From Erysipelotrichaceae bacterium (GTDB lineage Bacteria > Bacillota_I > Bacilli_A > Erysipelotrichales > Erysipelotrichaceae): 5,282 bases of DNA. Under the pieces are notes generated by a model. The model made no database searches and had not been told where the DNA came from. It was given only the letters and a program-made list of their open reading frames with translations. The stretch covers positions 1 through 5,282 of the forward strand of contig JAFZBT010000083.1 in NCBI GenBank assembly GCA_017561615.1, written 5' to 3'. This document shows positions 1 through 5,282 of the stretch, piece after piece (position 1 is the stretch's first letter; the number at the start of each line of letters is the position of its first letter). Made by a program: the position numbers and the translations under genes.

Positions 1-742
1 CGATGAACTGGAAGACGAACTTGTTGGCCGGATGGGTGATGATCTGCTCGTCGGTACCAATCTGGCAGATCTTGCCGTCCGGCTGCATGATGGCGACCTT
101 GTCGCACAGCTGCAGAGCGGCTTCCTGGTCATGGGTGATGTAGATGATGGTGGTGCCCAGCCTTCTTTGAATCAGCTGGATCTCCACGATCATTTCCTCT
201 CTCAGCTTGGCGTCCAGGTTGGTGATCGGCTCATCGAGGACGATGATGTCATCCGAGGAAACCAGAGCTCTGGCGATGGCAACGCGCTGCTGCTGACCGC
301 CGGAGAGCTGAGCGGGCATGTATTTGGCATAGTTGGACATGCGCACCTGTTCAAGTACGCTGGCAACCTTGCCGGGTATCTCATCCTTGGGGACCTTTCT
401 CTTCTTCAGAGGATAGGCGATGTTGTCATAGACCGAAAGATGCGGCCAGACGGCGTAGTCCTGGAAGACGACGCCGATGTTGCGCTTTTCGGGAGCAACG
501 TTGATCTTCTTCTCCTTGGAGAAGACCAGGTTGCCGTTGACGTAGATGTTGCCCTTATCGGGATTGATGAATCCGCACAGAGCACGCACCAAAGTCGTCT
601 TGCCGCAGCCGGAAGGTCCGACGATGCCGAGTATCTGGCCCTCTTCGACTTCCAGGTTGAGGCCGTCGACGACGGTGTTATCGCCGTTTACCCGGTCCCT
701 GTATGTAACGGTGAGATCCTCATACTTTAGTTTAACTGTCAT
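1..742 (-). CDS. ABC transporter ATP-binding protein, Fbp/Pot type (3' end outside window)
   Basis: This is the ATPase of an ABC importer. It powers uptake from the cytoplasmic face of the membrane, presumably with the lipoprotein encoded just upstream. The 247 visible residues contain a complete nucleotide-binding domain: a likely A-loop Tyr14, Walker A GPSGCGKT at 42-49, Q-loop Gln94 in the context VVFQDYAVWPHLSV, signature LSGGQQQR at 146-153, Walker B IIVLDE at 166-171, D-loop NLD at 175-177 and H-loop His204 in YITHDQ. The QDYA..PHL and NLDAKLRE wording is typical of the COG3842 group (PotA/FbpC/UgpC-like). Those proteins usually run to about 350 residues with a C-terminal TOBE regulatory domain, so the missing part is probably about 100 residues. 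The ATG at 742 follows AAGGGAG at 749-755 with a 6-nt gap. The family is secure; iron, phosphonate, polyamine or another substrate cannot be decided from this subunit. Confidence 0.95.
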   Translation of the reverse strand, partial: MTVKLKYEDLTVTYRDRVNGDNTVVDGLNLEVEEGQILGIVGPSGCGKTTLVRALCGFINPDKGNIYVNGNLVFSKEKKINVAPEKRNIGVVFQDYAVWPHLSVYDNIAYPLKKRKVPKDEIPGKVASVLEQVRMSNYAKYMPAQLSGGQQQRVAIARALVSSDDIIVLDEPITNLDAKLREEMIVEIQLIQRRLGTTIIYITHDQEAALQLCDKVAIMQPDGKICQIGTDEQIITHPANKFVFQFI

Positions 743-765
743 ACTAATCTCCCTTACTAAGACAA

Positions 766-797
766 ATGCAGGCTTTGCATCGCTGCAAAGCCCGCAT
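766..797 (-). promoter_or_regulatory. Intergenic hairpin between binding-protein and ATPase genes
   Basis: An 8-bp perfect stem (771-778 with 785-792, GC-containing, 6-nt loop) is extended by one mismatch and four more pairs (766-769 with 794-797). It lies 22 nt after the binding-protein stop and 23 nt before the ATPase start. Read on the minus strand it is followed only by an interrupted tract, TTTGTCTT, so it looks like a leaky terminator or an mRNA-stabilising element. Such hairpins commonly allow excess solute-binding protein over ATPase and permease in ABC operons. The structure is seen; the role is inferred. Confidence 0.7.
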
Positions 798-819
798 AAA
801 ACGATAGATTCCTAAGCGA

Positions 820-1836
820 TTATTTCTTGAAGATTGAATCGTACTTTGCCAGCATTTCAGTTGACTTGGCAGCCATGTCATCAACGTCGAAGGCGATGGC
901 ATGCTCAACGATCCAGCTGGCCGGATGCATGGTGTCAGGAACCTTGGTAGCCGGCTGAACCGGAGTAACGTTCTGTTCTACCAGGATCCTCTGGCCTTCC
1001 TCAGGATTCATGATGAAGTCGTAGAGGAGCTTGGCGTTTTCCAGGTTCGGGCAGCCCTTCGGGATGGCGATCGGTGAATAGTAGGCAATGGCATCATCAA
1101 CGATCTCAGCCCAGGCGAGGTTGGCGCCGTCAGCGATCAGGTTCTTGGCAACGAATTCAACGCCGACACCGATGGCATAAGTGCCGTCAGCGACCTTGTT
1201 GTGGGTTGCGGTCGTGCCTGATTCAAGCTTCAGACCATTGTCATACAGAGCCTGGATGAAATCCCAGCCGTAATCCGGATGATTGACCAGAACATACAGC
1301 CAGGTCTTCATTGATCCGGAAGCGCCGGCATCGGTCATGACGATCTTGTCCTTGTATTCGGGCTTCAGCAGGTCCTTCCAGTTGGAAAGGGTCTCCTTGA
1401 CCTGATCGGGAGCATAGGCGAAGCCGATCAGAACGGCACGGGCACCAATGTACATGTTGTCCGGGTCTCTGAACATCGGGTCAACAGTGGCAGCGTACTT
1501 TGATTCGTAGGCTACCAGGTTGCCGGCGTTCTTGTATTCAACGAATTCAGAGGCGTCAGCCAGCCAGACGATGTCGCACTCGACAGTGCCGGCCTGCAGC
1601 TCGGTGGTGAGCTTGGTGCTGATCTTGCCGGAGCCGGCCTGAACGAAGCTCATGTCGACACCGGGGTATAATTCTTCAAATCTTGCTTCCAGTGCTTCCA
1701 GGACGACCTGCTGCATGGAAGAATAAATCATGACCTCACCAGTAGGTCCGTCTTCACCGCCGCCATTGTTGTTTGAGCAGCCGACGAAGCTGAACAGCAT
1801 GGTTACAGCCAGTAAAGCAGCAATAAACTTTTTCAT
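820..1836 (-). CDS. Lipoprotein solute-binding protein of an ABC importer (AfuA/FbpA-like, COG1840 type)
   Basis: This is an extracellular, membrane-anchored solute receptor that hands its ligand to an ABC permease. The 338-residue product opens with a lysine pair and a hydrophobic stretch ending in the lipobox FVGC (Cys20), then an Asn/Gly-rich linker and a periplasmic-binding-protein type II fold starting near GEVMIYSSM (33-41). Family-like features are CDIVWLAD (87-94), SNWKDLLKPEYKDKIVM (151-167), and AYYSPIAIPKGCPN (251-264) followed by the usual ENAKLLYDFIMNPEEGQ. Tyr252-Tyr253 occupy the region where FbpA proteins place iron-coordinating tyrosines, but related AfuA-type proteins bind phosphosugars or phosphonates. 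Ferric iron is therefore possible, not proven. A longer frame opens at 1881, but ATG 1836 is chosen because AAGGAGG (1844-1850) sits 7 nt upstream and the signal peptide begins there. The ATPase gene follows after a hairpin. Confidence 0.93.
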   Translation of the reverse strand: MKKFIAALLAVTMLFSFVGCSNNNGGGEDGPTGEVMIYSSMQQVVLEALEARFEELYPGVDMSFVQAGSGKISTKLTTELQAGTVECDIVWLADASEFVEYKNAGNLVAYESKYAATVDPMFRDPDNMYIGARAVLIGFAYAPDQVKETLSNWKDLLKPEYKDKIVMTDAGASGSMKTWLYVLVNHPDYGWDFIQALYDNGLKLESGTTATHNKVADGTYAIGVGVEFVAKNLIADGANLAWAEIVDDAIAYYSPIAIPKGCPNLENAKLLYDFIMNPEEGQRILVEQNVTPVQPATKVPDTMHPASWIVEHAIAFDVDDMAAKSTEMLAKYDSIFKK

Positions 1837-1843
1837 TATGATT

Positions 1844-1850
1844 CCTCCTT
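1844..1850 (-). promoter_or_regulatory. Strong ribosome binding site fixing the lipoprotein start
   Basis: The minus strand reads AAGGAGG seven bases before ATG 1836. This near-perfect Shine-Dalgarno sequence rules in favour of the start at 1836. The in-frame ATG at 1881 would add 15 polar residues before the signal peptide. Confidence 0.9.
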
Positions 1851-1864
1851 GTTTATTAGCTTTG

Positions 1865-1900
1865 TAATTTAATAATAACATACAGAACCGGATTAATAAA
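1865..1900 (-). promoter_or_regulatory. Possible promoter before the solute-binding protein gene
   Basis: On the minus strand TATTAT (1877-1872, five of six matches to the -10 consensus) lies 17 nt after TTTATT (1900-1895, three of six matches to -35). The -35 overlaps the hydrolase stop codon. The 56-nt gap is AT-rich compared with the flanking genes, which fits a promoter. The weak -35 means the gene might instead be read from the hydrolase promoter. No Fur-box-like palindrome is evident. Confidence 0.35.
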
Positions 1901-2762
1901 CAGAAAACCCTTTCATTGTATGCATTTTCCGCATTTCGGCGTCTCTTTTGATCAGCCAGCTGACAACTGTTTCGATCAGTTCCGGCCGCTGATCCTGAAA
2001 GGAATGGTCGCTGTCCAGTTCAACGGCAGTCACCTGAGCGCCTCTGGCTTTCAGAACACTGACGGCTCTGTTCATGTGGGTCACCGGCGGGCAGACGCCG
2101 TCTCTACTGCCGCCAACAAACAGCAGCGGCAGCTCGATCGCGATCCTAGCGGCCAGCTGTTCAAACCGCCAGTCTTCCAGTCTTCCCTGCAGATCCTGCT
2201 TCAGATCTTCAATCGTTCCATTGGGAGTGGCGATGAAATCAAGAGCCTTCGCGAAGACCCCGTCGAACTTTTCTTCTTCCTCTTCAAGTCTCTGCGCCAG
2301 ATTGCAGGGGGCCAGAAGACAGGCGCCCTTTACCTGAAGACCGTCGGCCAGCGCTCTTAAGACGGTCAGACCGCCCATGCTGTGGCCAATCAGGAAGATC
2401 CTGCCGGTATCGGCATGGAGTTCATCCGCATTGTCGAAAAGATACTGAAGATTGGCCTTCAGATCTTCCGTCAGCGTGGAAAAGCGGTAGTTTCCGCCGC
2501 TGCCCCAGCAGCCGGCAAAGCCGGTCCGGAAAACCACGAAACCGCATCTCCGCAGTGCCTGGGCCAGATCGTCGAACTTTTCATGGCCGGGAAAGCCGTG
2601 CAGCAGCAGTACCACCGGCGCCTTCTCTTCTTCATTGTCAAAACCGGGAAGCAGGATCCTTCCCAGCAGTTTCACCCCGTCATGGTAAACCGCCACGTTC
2701 CTTGCTGACATGGGGATGGCCTTTTCGGGCGGGGAAATGTTCAGGTATTGGGCATTTATCAT
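1893..2762 (-). CDS. Alpha/beta hydrolase (serine esterase/peptidase-like)
   Basis: This is a 289-residue alpha/beta-hydrolase-fold enzyme with a complete predicted triad: nucleophile Ser128 in GHSMG (126-130), acid Asp221 in GGSRDGVCPP, and His253 in DSDHSF. The oxyanion-hole motif is HGFPGH (55-60). No signal peptide or membrane helix is visible, so it is probably cytoplasmic. A charged cap-like insertion with a run of five glutamates (160-164) separates the nucleophile from the acid. The overall pattern resembles the broad family often annotated as esterase, lysophospholipase or prolyl-oligopeptidase-like; the substrate cannot be named. Start 2762 is preferred: GGAG (2776-2773) lies 10 nt upstream and a good promoter precedes it. 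The alternative ATG at 2711 (MSARNVAV) has only a weak AAGG upstream. The stop is 56 nt before the lipoprotein start with no terminator between, so read-through into the transporter genes is likely. Confidence 0.92.
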   Translation of the reverse strand: MINAQYLNISPPEKAIPMSARNVAVYHDGVKLLGRILLPGFDNEEEKAPVVLLLHGFPGHEKFDDLAQALRRCGFVVFRTGFAGCWGSGGNYRFSTLTEDLKANLQYLFDNADELHADTGRIFLIGHSMGGLTVLRALADGLQVKGACLLAPCNLAQRLEEEEEKFDGVFAKALDFIATPNGTIEDLKQDLQGRLEDWRFEQLAARIAIELPLLFVGGSRDGVCPPVTHMNRAVSVLKARGAQVTAVELDSDHSFQDQRPELIETVVSWLIKRDAEMRKMHTMKGFSVY

Positions 2763-2766
2763 CTTT

Positions 2767-2793
2767 TTAACGCTCCGTTAAGTATATTATAAT
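2767..2793 (+). promoter_or_regulatory. Probable promoter for the phosphatase cassette (rightward)
   Basis: A perfect TATAAT lies at 2788-2793, 35 nt before the first phosphatase start. The -35 region is poor: TTTAAC at 2766-2771 with a 16-nt spacer, or TTAACG at 2767-2772 with a 15-nt spacer. ATTATAAT (2786-2793) is self-complementary, so the same bases supply a -10 to both strands. An activator may be needed for rightward transcription, which is inference. Confidence 0.45.
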
Positions 2794-2815
2794 GTAGGAA
2801 AAGGAAGGCAGACAA
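2779..2815 (-). promoter_or_regulatory. Promoter for the hydrolase (leftward)
   Basis: The minus strand has TTGTCT (2815-2810, four of six matches) and a perfect TATAAT (2791-2786) separated by 18 nt. Transcription would start near 2779, giving a leader of about 17 nt that still contains the GGAG ribosome binding site. The -10 overlaps the rightward -10. Confidence 0.6.
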
Positions 2816-2827
2816 GCAGAGAAGAAC

Positions 2828-3436
2828 ATGAGAAAGATCTATCTGGTAAGACACGGCAAGCCCTATTTTGAAGGCCCGCGGATCGCCCTGGGCCAGGGCA
2901 ACGACGTGCCGGTGATTCCCGAATATCTCCAGATGGCCGAAGGCCTGCGTCCTTTCTTTGCGGACAAGAACATTGACAACTGGTGCTCTTCGCCCCTGTT
3001 AAGAGCCCGTCAGACGCTGGCGGCCTTCATTCCCGAAGACAAGGAACCGGTGATCATTGACGGCATCATCGAAGCCAATTACGGCAACTGGGAAGGCGTG
3101 GACATTACCCTGCTTACTCCCAGCTACGGCCAGGGCTACATCGACTCCTGCCGGGGCGTCACCTATCCCGGCATTCCCGACATCGGCCATCCCGAACACG
3201 TCAAGGACGTCTCAACCCGGGCCATCAATGCCATTCTGGAGACGCAGGGCAACTGCGTCATCGTGGCCCACACCACCGTCATTTCCCTGACCTGTTCGGA
3301 ATTATACGGACTGGACTGGACTGAATATAAGCAGTATAAGATACCCTATCTTTCCATCACCGAGCTGACCGAAGAAGACGGCAGACTGACTGTTGACCGG
3401 CTGGCTTACGACTATCTGGGACTGGGGTTATCATGA
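2828..3436 (+). CDS. Histidine phosphatase family protein, diverged paralog (phosphoglycerate mutase-like)
   Basis: This 202-residue protein belongs to the histidine phosphatase (phosphoglycerate mutase-like) superfamily, whose members form a phosphohistidine intermediate. The N-terminus IYLVRHGKP gives Arg8 and the nucleophile His9. SSPLLRARQT supplies Arg59, EANYGNWEG the acid Glu82, and VAHTTVI the second His148. The core is therefore complete, but the usual Gly after the second histidine is Thr149, and the GGES-like loop of its neighbour is replaced by YPGIPDIGHPEH (113-124). It is clearly paralogous to the next gene, sharing DVP, FADKNI.N..SSPL, YG.WEG and TQGNCV.VAH at matching positions. 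It is probably cytoplasmic. The ribosome binding site is weak: AGAGAAG sits only 3 nt upstream and AAGGAAGG is too distant. It overlaps the next gene by 4 nt. Substrate unknown; a cofactor-dependent glycolytic mutase is unlikely at this length and sequence. Confidence 0.92.
   Translation: MRKIYLVRHGKPYFEGPRIALGQGNDVPVIPEYLQMAEGLRPFFADKNIDNWCSSPLLRARQTLAAFIPEDKEPVIIDGIIEANYGNWEGVDITLLTPSYGQGYIDSCRGVTYPGIPDIGHPEHVKDVSTRAINAILETQGNCVIVAHTTVISLTCSELYGLDWTEYKQYKIPYLSITELTEEDGRLTVDRLAYDYLGLGLS
3241..3258 (+). repeat. 18-nt direct repeat, copy 1 (within paralog 1)
   Basis: GACGCAGGGCAACTGCGT occurs here and again at 3846-3863, covering the codons for TQGNC just before the second catalytic histidine. 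Both copies sit at the same offset (413 nt) from their gene starts. The repeat is a remnant of the gene duplication or of later gene conversion. Confidence 0.85.
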
Positions 3437-4077
3437 TGAGAGACATCTACCTGGTCAGACACGGACTGCCAGATTTCGGCAATGACAGCAATACCGCCTA
3501 TTACCTGGGAGGCGGAACTGATGTACCGCTGCTGGCTTCCCAGATTCCCGAAGCCTCACGATTAAGAGAATACTTTGCCGATAAGAACATTGAAAACTAC
3601 TACTCAAGTCCTCTGAAAAGGGCTTATCAGACTTTGGAAGCCTTTCTGCCAGAGGGCAATAGCTATCAGATCATTGAGGAAGCCCGGGAGATCAGCTATG
3701 GCGAGTGGGAAGGCAAGCTCAAGAGCGAATACTTCCCGCTGTATCAGAAAAGCTTCCTGAAGGAAAACGCGCCAGAAGAAGCCTTCCCCAAGGGCGGGGA
3801 AAGCCAGGATCAGGCGGCCCGGCGCTTTCTGAAAGCCGTGGAGAAGACGCAGGGCAACTGCGTGCTGGTCGCTCACGGGGCAGTCATTAACTTATTGGTA
3901 TGTCTTTTGGAAAAGACTCCCTATCATCACTTTCTGGACGGCAAAAACCCCTATCTGGGCATCACCAAGCTGGTTTCGGATGATCGGGGCAATTATGAAG
4001 TCATATTCAGGGAATACGTTTACGGCGGCGTGACGCTGCCGGACAGCACATATTACTTACGGGGAGGTAAGGACTGA
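3433..4077 (+). CDS. Histidine phosphatase family protein (phosphoglycerate mutase-like)
   Basis: This is the second, more canonical histidine phosphatase, 214 residues long. IYLVRHGLP gives Arg9 and nucleophile His10. SSPLKRAYQT gives Arg63, REISYGEWEG gives Glu86, KGGES (120-124) is the loop common in PhoE/CobC-type phosphatases, and VAHGAVI gives the second His148 with its normal Gly. It likely dephosphorylates a small phosphorylated metabolite in the cytoplasm; CobC- or PhoE-like activity is possible, but no cobalamin or other pathway gene is nearby to decide. Start 3433 forms an ATGA overlap with the preceding stop, giving translational coupling. ATG 3436 is equally placed and would make the N-terminus MRDIYLV match the paralog MRKIYLV exactly. 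GGGG at 3424-3427 serves either start. The C-terminus is about ten residues longer than the paralog's. Confidence 0.94.
   Translation: MMRDIYLVRHGLPDFGNDSNTAYYLGGGTDVPLLASQIPEASRLREYFADKNIENYYSSPLKRAYQTLEAFLPEGNSYQIIEEAREISYGEWEGKLKSEYFPLYQKSFLKENAPEEAFPKGGESQDQAARRFLKAVEKTQGNCVLVAHGAVINLLVCLLEKTPYHHFLDGKNPYLGITKLVSDDRGNYEVIFREYVYGGVTLPDSTYYLRGGKD
3846..3863 (+). repeat. 18-nt direct repeat, copy 2 (within paralog 2)
   Basis: This is an exact copy of bases 3241-3258, 605 nt downstream. That distance equals the spacing of the two gene starts, so recombination between the copies would delete 605 nt and leave one in-frame chimeric phosphatase. Confidence 0.85.
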
Positions 4078-4274
4078 TGGAAGGAATCGAAGGACTGTTC
4101 ATGCTGATAGCGGGAGCGCTGTTCATGGTTTATGGGGTACTGATCAAGGCTAACCCGCAGCGCTTCATCACCAAAAAGTTCCGGGATGATGAAGAAAAGG
4201 TGCGCAAGCTGGAAGACAACTGGGCCTGGTTCGTCATCATCGGTGCCATAACCATCATACTTGGCATTCTTTAG
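4077..4274 (+). CDS. Small two-helix membrane protein, unknown function
   Basis: A 65-residue protein with two predicted membrane helices, about 6-23 (LFMLIAGALFMVYGVLI) and 49-65 (AWFVIIGAITIILGIL). Between them is a strongly charged connecting segment (KANPQRFITKKFRDDEEKVRKLEDN). Positive residues after helix 1 suggest a hairpin with both ends outside and the charged loop in the cytoplasm. The start overlaps the preceding stop by one base (TGATG), and GGAGG at 4063-4067 lies 9 nt upstream, so expression is surely coupled to the phosphatases. The architecture resembles small DUF-type membrane proteins of Bacillota, but I do not recognise a specific family. It could anchor or modulate the phosphatases at the membrane, which is inference from gene order only. 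Confidence 0.85.
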   Translation: MEGIEGLFMLIAGALFMVYGVLIKANPQRFITKKFRDDEEKVRKLEDNWAWFVIIGAITIILGIL

Positions 4275-4278
4275 CATC

Positions 4279-4308
4279 GTAAGTTCTTAAATTATCTTAA
4301 GAGCTTAC
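4279..4308 (+). other. AT-rich inverted repeat after the cassette
   Basis: Bases 4279-4290 pair with 4297-4308 as a 12-bp stem with one T-G wobble and a 6-nt loop, beginning 4 nt after the small-protein stop. No T-tract follows on either strand, so it is not a classical terminator. It could protect the mRNA 3' end or be a protein-binding palindrome. Confidence 0.6.
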
Positions 4309-4393
4309 AACGCCCATAAATTGCAGGTAAAAGAATCTGTAAATTTCCGTGAAATCATAGATACAAAAACGATCTGAACAAAAAGATGGTTTG
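4309..4393. other. Non-coding spacer
   Basis: These 85 bases lie between the inverted repeat and the terminator. I see no gene, convincing promoter or RNA structure. The stretch is A-rich with several short runs of A. Confidence 0.6.
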
Positions 4394-4426
4394 ATAGCAG
4401 CACAGCAGTGCTGCTATTTATTGTTT
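4394..4426 (+). terminator. Rho-independent terminator of the phosphatase cassette
   Basis: A perfect 10-bp stem (ATAGCAGCAC at 4394-4403 with GTGCTGCTAT at 4408-4417) has a 4-nt loop and is followed on the plus strand by the T-rich tract TTATTGTTT. It lies 120 nt past the last cassette gene and just before the promoter of the next gene. It insulates the two transcription units. Confidence 0.85.
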
Positions 4427-4434
4427 CGCCACAA

Positions 4435-4470
4435 TTGAAAGCTCTATGCTAATACAATAAAATAGAAATG
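4435..4470 (+). promoter_or_regulatory. Promoter for the AT-rich membrane-protein gene
   Basis: TTGAAA (4435-4440) and TAAAAT (4458-4463), each five of six matches to consensus, are separated by 17 nt. The predicted start near 4470 leaves a very short leader with the TGAGGA ribosome binding site (4469-4474) at its 5' end. A start a few bases further upstream would fit better, so the -10 assignment may be slightly off. Confidence 0.6.
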
Positions 4471-4481
4471 AGGAATATTCT

Positions 4482-5282
4482 ATGAATAAGAAATATATTG
4501 TTAAGACACAAGGAACGGTTTTAAATTTTCAGGATAAAGCGTACGAAGTAGTTGCTCGAGACAAGAATGAAGCTGAAGTGATTGCGAAAAACATGTTTGC
4601 TGAGGAATACGCTGTTGCTGACGAGCAGTTAAAGGCGGCCGCTTCAGGCATTACCTTTGCGAACATTTTATCAATCATATGCATGTTGACAGCTGTTCTG
4701 ATATCTTTCGTTCGTTGGCACGATGGCAGAAATATAATATCATTAAGCCCTACGTTAACATCATGCGTTTATGCTGTTTTGCTTTATTCAGCTTATCTTG
4801 TGAGATTCAAAGGAATCAGAAACATGTTCCAGTCCTGGCAAGATGTTATCTTCAGCGTTTTGCTCATTCTGCTGTTTTCTTCATTTACACAAGCTATTAT
4901 GCCATCAGTAGAAATTAATTTTTTGATTGTACATATTTCAATAAGCCCTAAGACTTTATTGCTTGTTTCTATTGCATTCTCTTGGTTAGGAATGAAATTA
5001 ATCAGTTTGTTATTTATGTTTATAATTGCCTTAATTGCACTTGGAAATCTCGTTAGTCTTGATGCTGCAATGGGAAATCTGTTTGGCCCAATTTATGTTA
5101 TTACTTCATTCATAGGATTAGTTTCTTATATGAGCACGGAACCGGCTCTTCATCAAGGATTATCAAGATTCAGAAATGATGTTGCCTATTCATCTCAAAT
5201 ACTTAAAAGCGATCTGAGTTATGCAAAGAAAGCTGTAATGGAAAAAACACCAAATTTGAAAATTGTCAATAAAGACACAAAG
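4482..5282 (+). CDS. Multi-pass membrane protein of unknown function (3' end outside window)
   Basis: The frame is open from ATG 4482 to the window edge, giving 267 residues with no stop. AGGA (4471-4474) lies 7 nt upstream. Residues 1-55 form a soluble, charged N-terminal region (YEVVARDKNEAEVIAKNMF) that looks like a small alpha/beta domain. Hydrophobic segments follow at about 57-77, 91-108, 121-139, 158-170, 172-190 and 202-218, suggesting five or six membrane helices. A polar, lysine-rich tail begins near 219 (STEPALHQGLSRF). I recognise no family, transport signature or catalytic motif. The codons are markedly richer in A and T than those of genes to the left, and the gene has its own promoter after a terminator. 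It is therefore an independent unit and may have been acquired by transfer. One sequenced-strand frame with consistent hydrophobicity makes it a real gene rather than chance. Confidence 0.85.
   Translation, partial: MNKKYIVKTQGTVLNFQDKAYEVVARDKNEAEVIAKNMFAEEYAVADEQLKAAASGITFANILSIICMLTAVLISFVRWHDGRNIISLSPTLTSCVYAVLLYSAYLVRFKGIRNMFQSWQDVIFSVLLILLFSSFTQAIMPSVEINFLIVHISISPKTLLLVSIAFSWLGMKLISLLFMFIIALIALGNLVSLDAAMGNLFGPIYVITSFIGLVSYMSTEPALHQGLSRFRNDVAYSSQILKSDLSYAKKAVMEKTPNLKIVNKDTK

Noticed and set aside
32..730. Long plus-strand frame of 232 codons
   Set aside because: It is the shadow of the ABC ATPase on the opposite strand, which has all nucleotide-binding motifs in order. The plus frame shows no recognisable domain.
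1837..1881. Extended lipoprotein start at 1881 adding 15 residues
   Set aside because: The extension precedes the signal peptide and spans the AAGGAGG ribosome binding site of the ATG at 1836, so it is very unlikely to be translated.
1920..2708. Several plus-strand frames of 87-146 codons
   Set aside because: They lie antisense to the alpha/beta hydrolase with its complete catalytic triad and carry no convincing ribosome binding sites or domains.
3604..3876. Minus-strand frame of 90 codons within the second phosphatase
   Set aside because: It is antisense to a gene with clear catalytic motifs and is best explained by codon bias.
4053..4277. Minus-strand frame of 74 codons over the small membrane protein
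   Set aside because: The plus-strand frame has a good ribosome binding site, coupling to the upstream stop and two clean membrane helices; the antisense product is polar and featureless.
4634..4641. GCGGCCGC (NotI-type) palindrome in an AT-rich gene, possible cloning junction
   Set aside because: The reading frame continues through it as ordinary Ala codons and nothing nearby resembles vector sequence.
4679..4918. Plus-strand frame of 79 codons in the AT-rich region
   Set aside because: It is a different frame inside the longer open membrane-protein gene starting at 4482, which runs through without a stop.

Overview
The window suggests a Bacillota chromosome, perhaps Clostridia or Erysipelotrichia-like. 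The evidence is strong AGGAGG-type ribosome binding sites, a lipoprotein signal peptide followed by an Asn/Gly-rich linker, compact gene packing, and moderately GC-rich genes beside an AT-rich accessory gene. The taxonomic placement is inference; no rRNA or marker gene is present.

Left half (1-2762), all on the minus strand: a serine alpha/beta hydrolase is followed by a lipoprotein solute-binding protein of the AfuA/FbpA (COG1840) type. Next come a strong intergenic hairpin and the ATPase of an Fbp/Pot-type ABC importer, whose 3' end lies beyond base 1. The binding protein and ATPase almost certainly serve one uptake system for ferric iron or a small anionic solute such as a phosphonate or phosphosugar. 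Its permease is not in the window. The hydrolase may be co-transcribed, because no terminator separates it from the binding protein.

Centre (2763-4274), plus strand: three tightly coupled genes follow a short divergent promoter region whose -10 element is palindromic and readable on both strands. Two are tandem paralogous histidine phosphatases joined by an ATGA overlap. The third is a 65-residue protein with two membrane helices, joined by a TGATG overlap. The first phosphatase has diverged at sites the second retains, so the pair may have split functions. This cassette is the most interesting part of the window.

Right (4275-5282): an AT-rich inverted repeat and a good rho-independent terminator close the cassette. 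Base composition then falls sharply and a new promoter drives a multi-pass membrane protein of unknown function, still open at base 5282. I saw no tRNA, rRNA, CRISPR array, transposase or long repeat.
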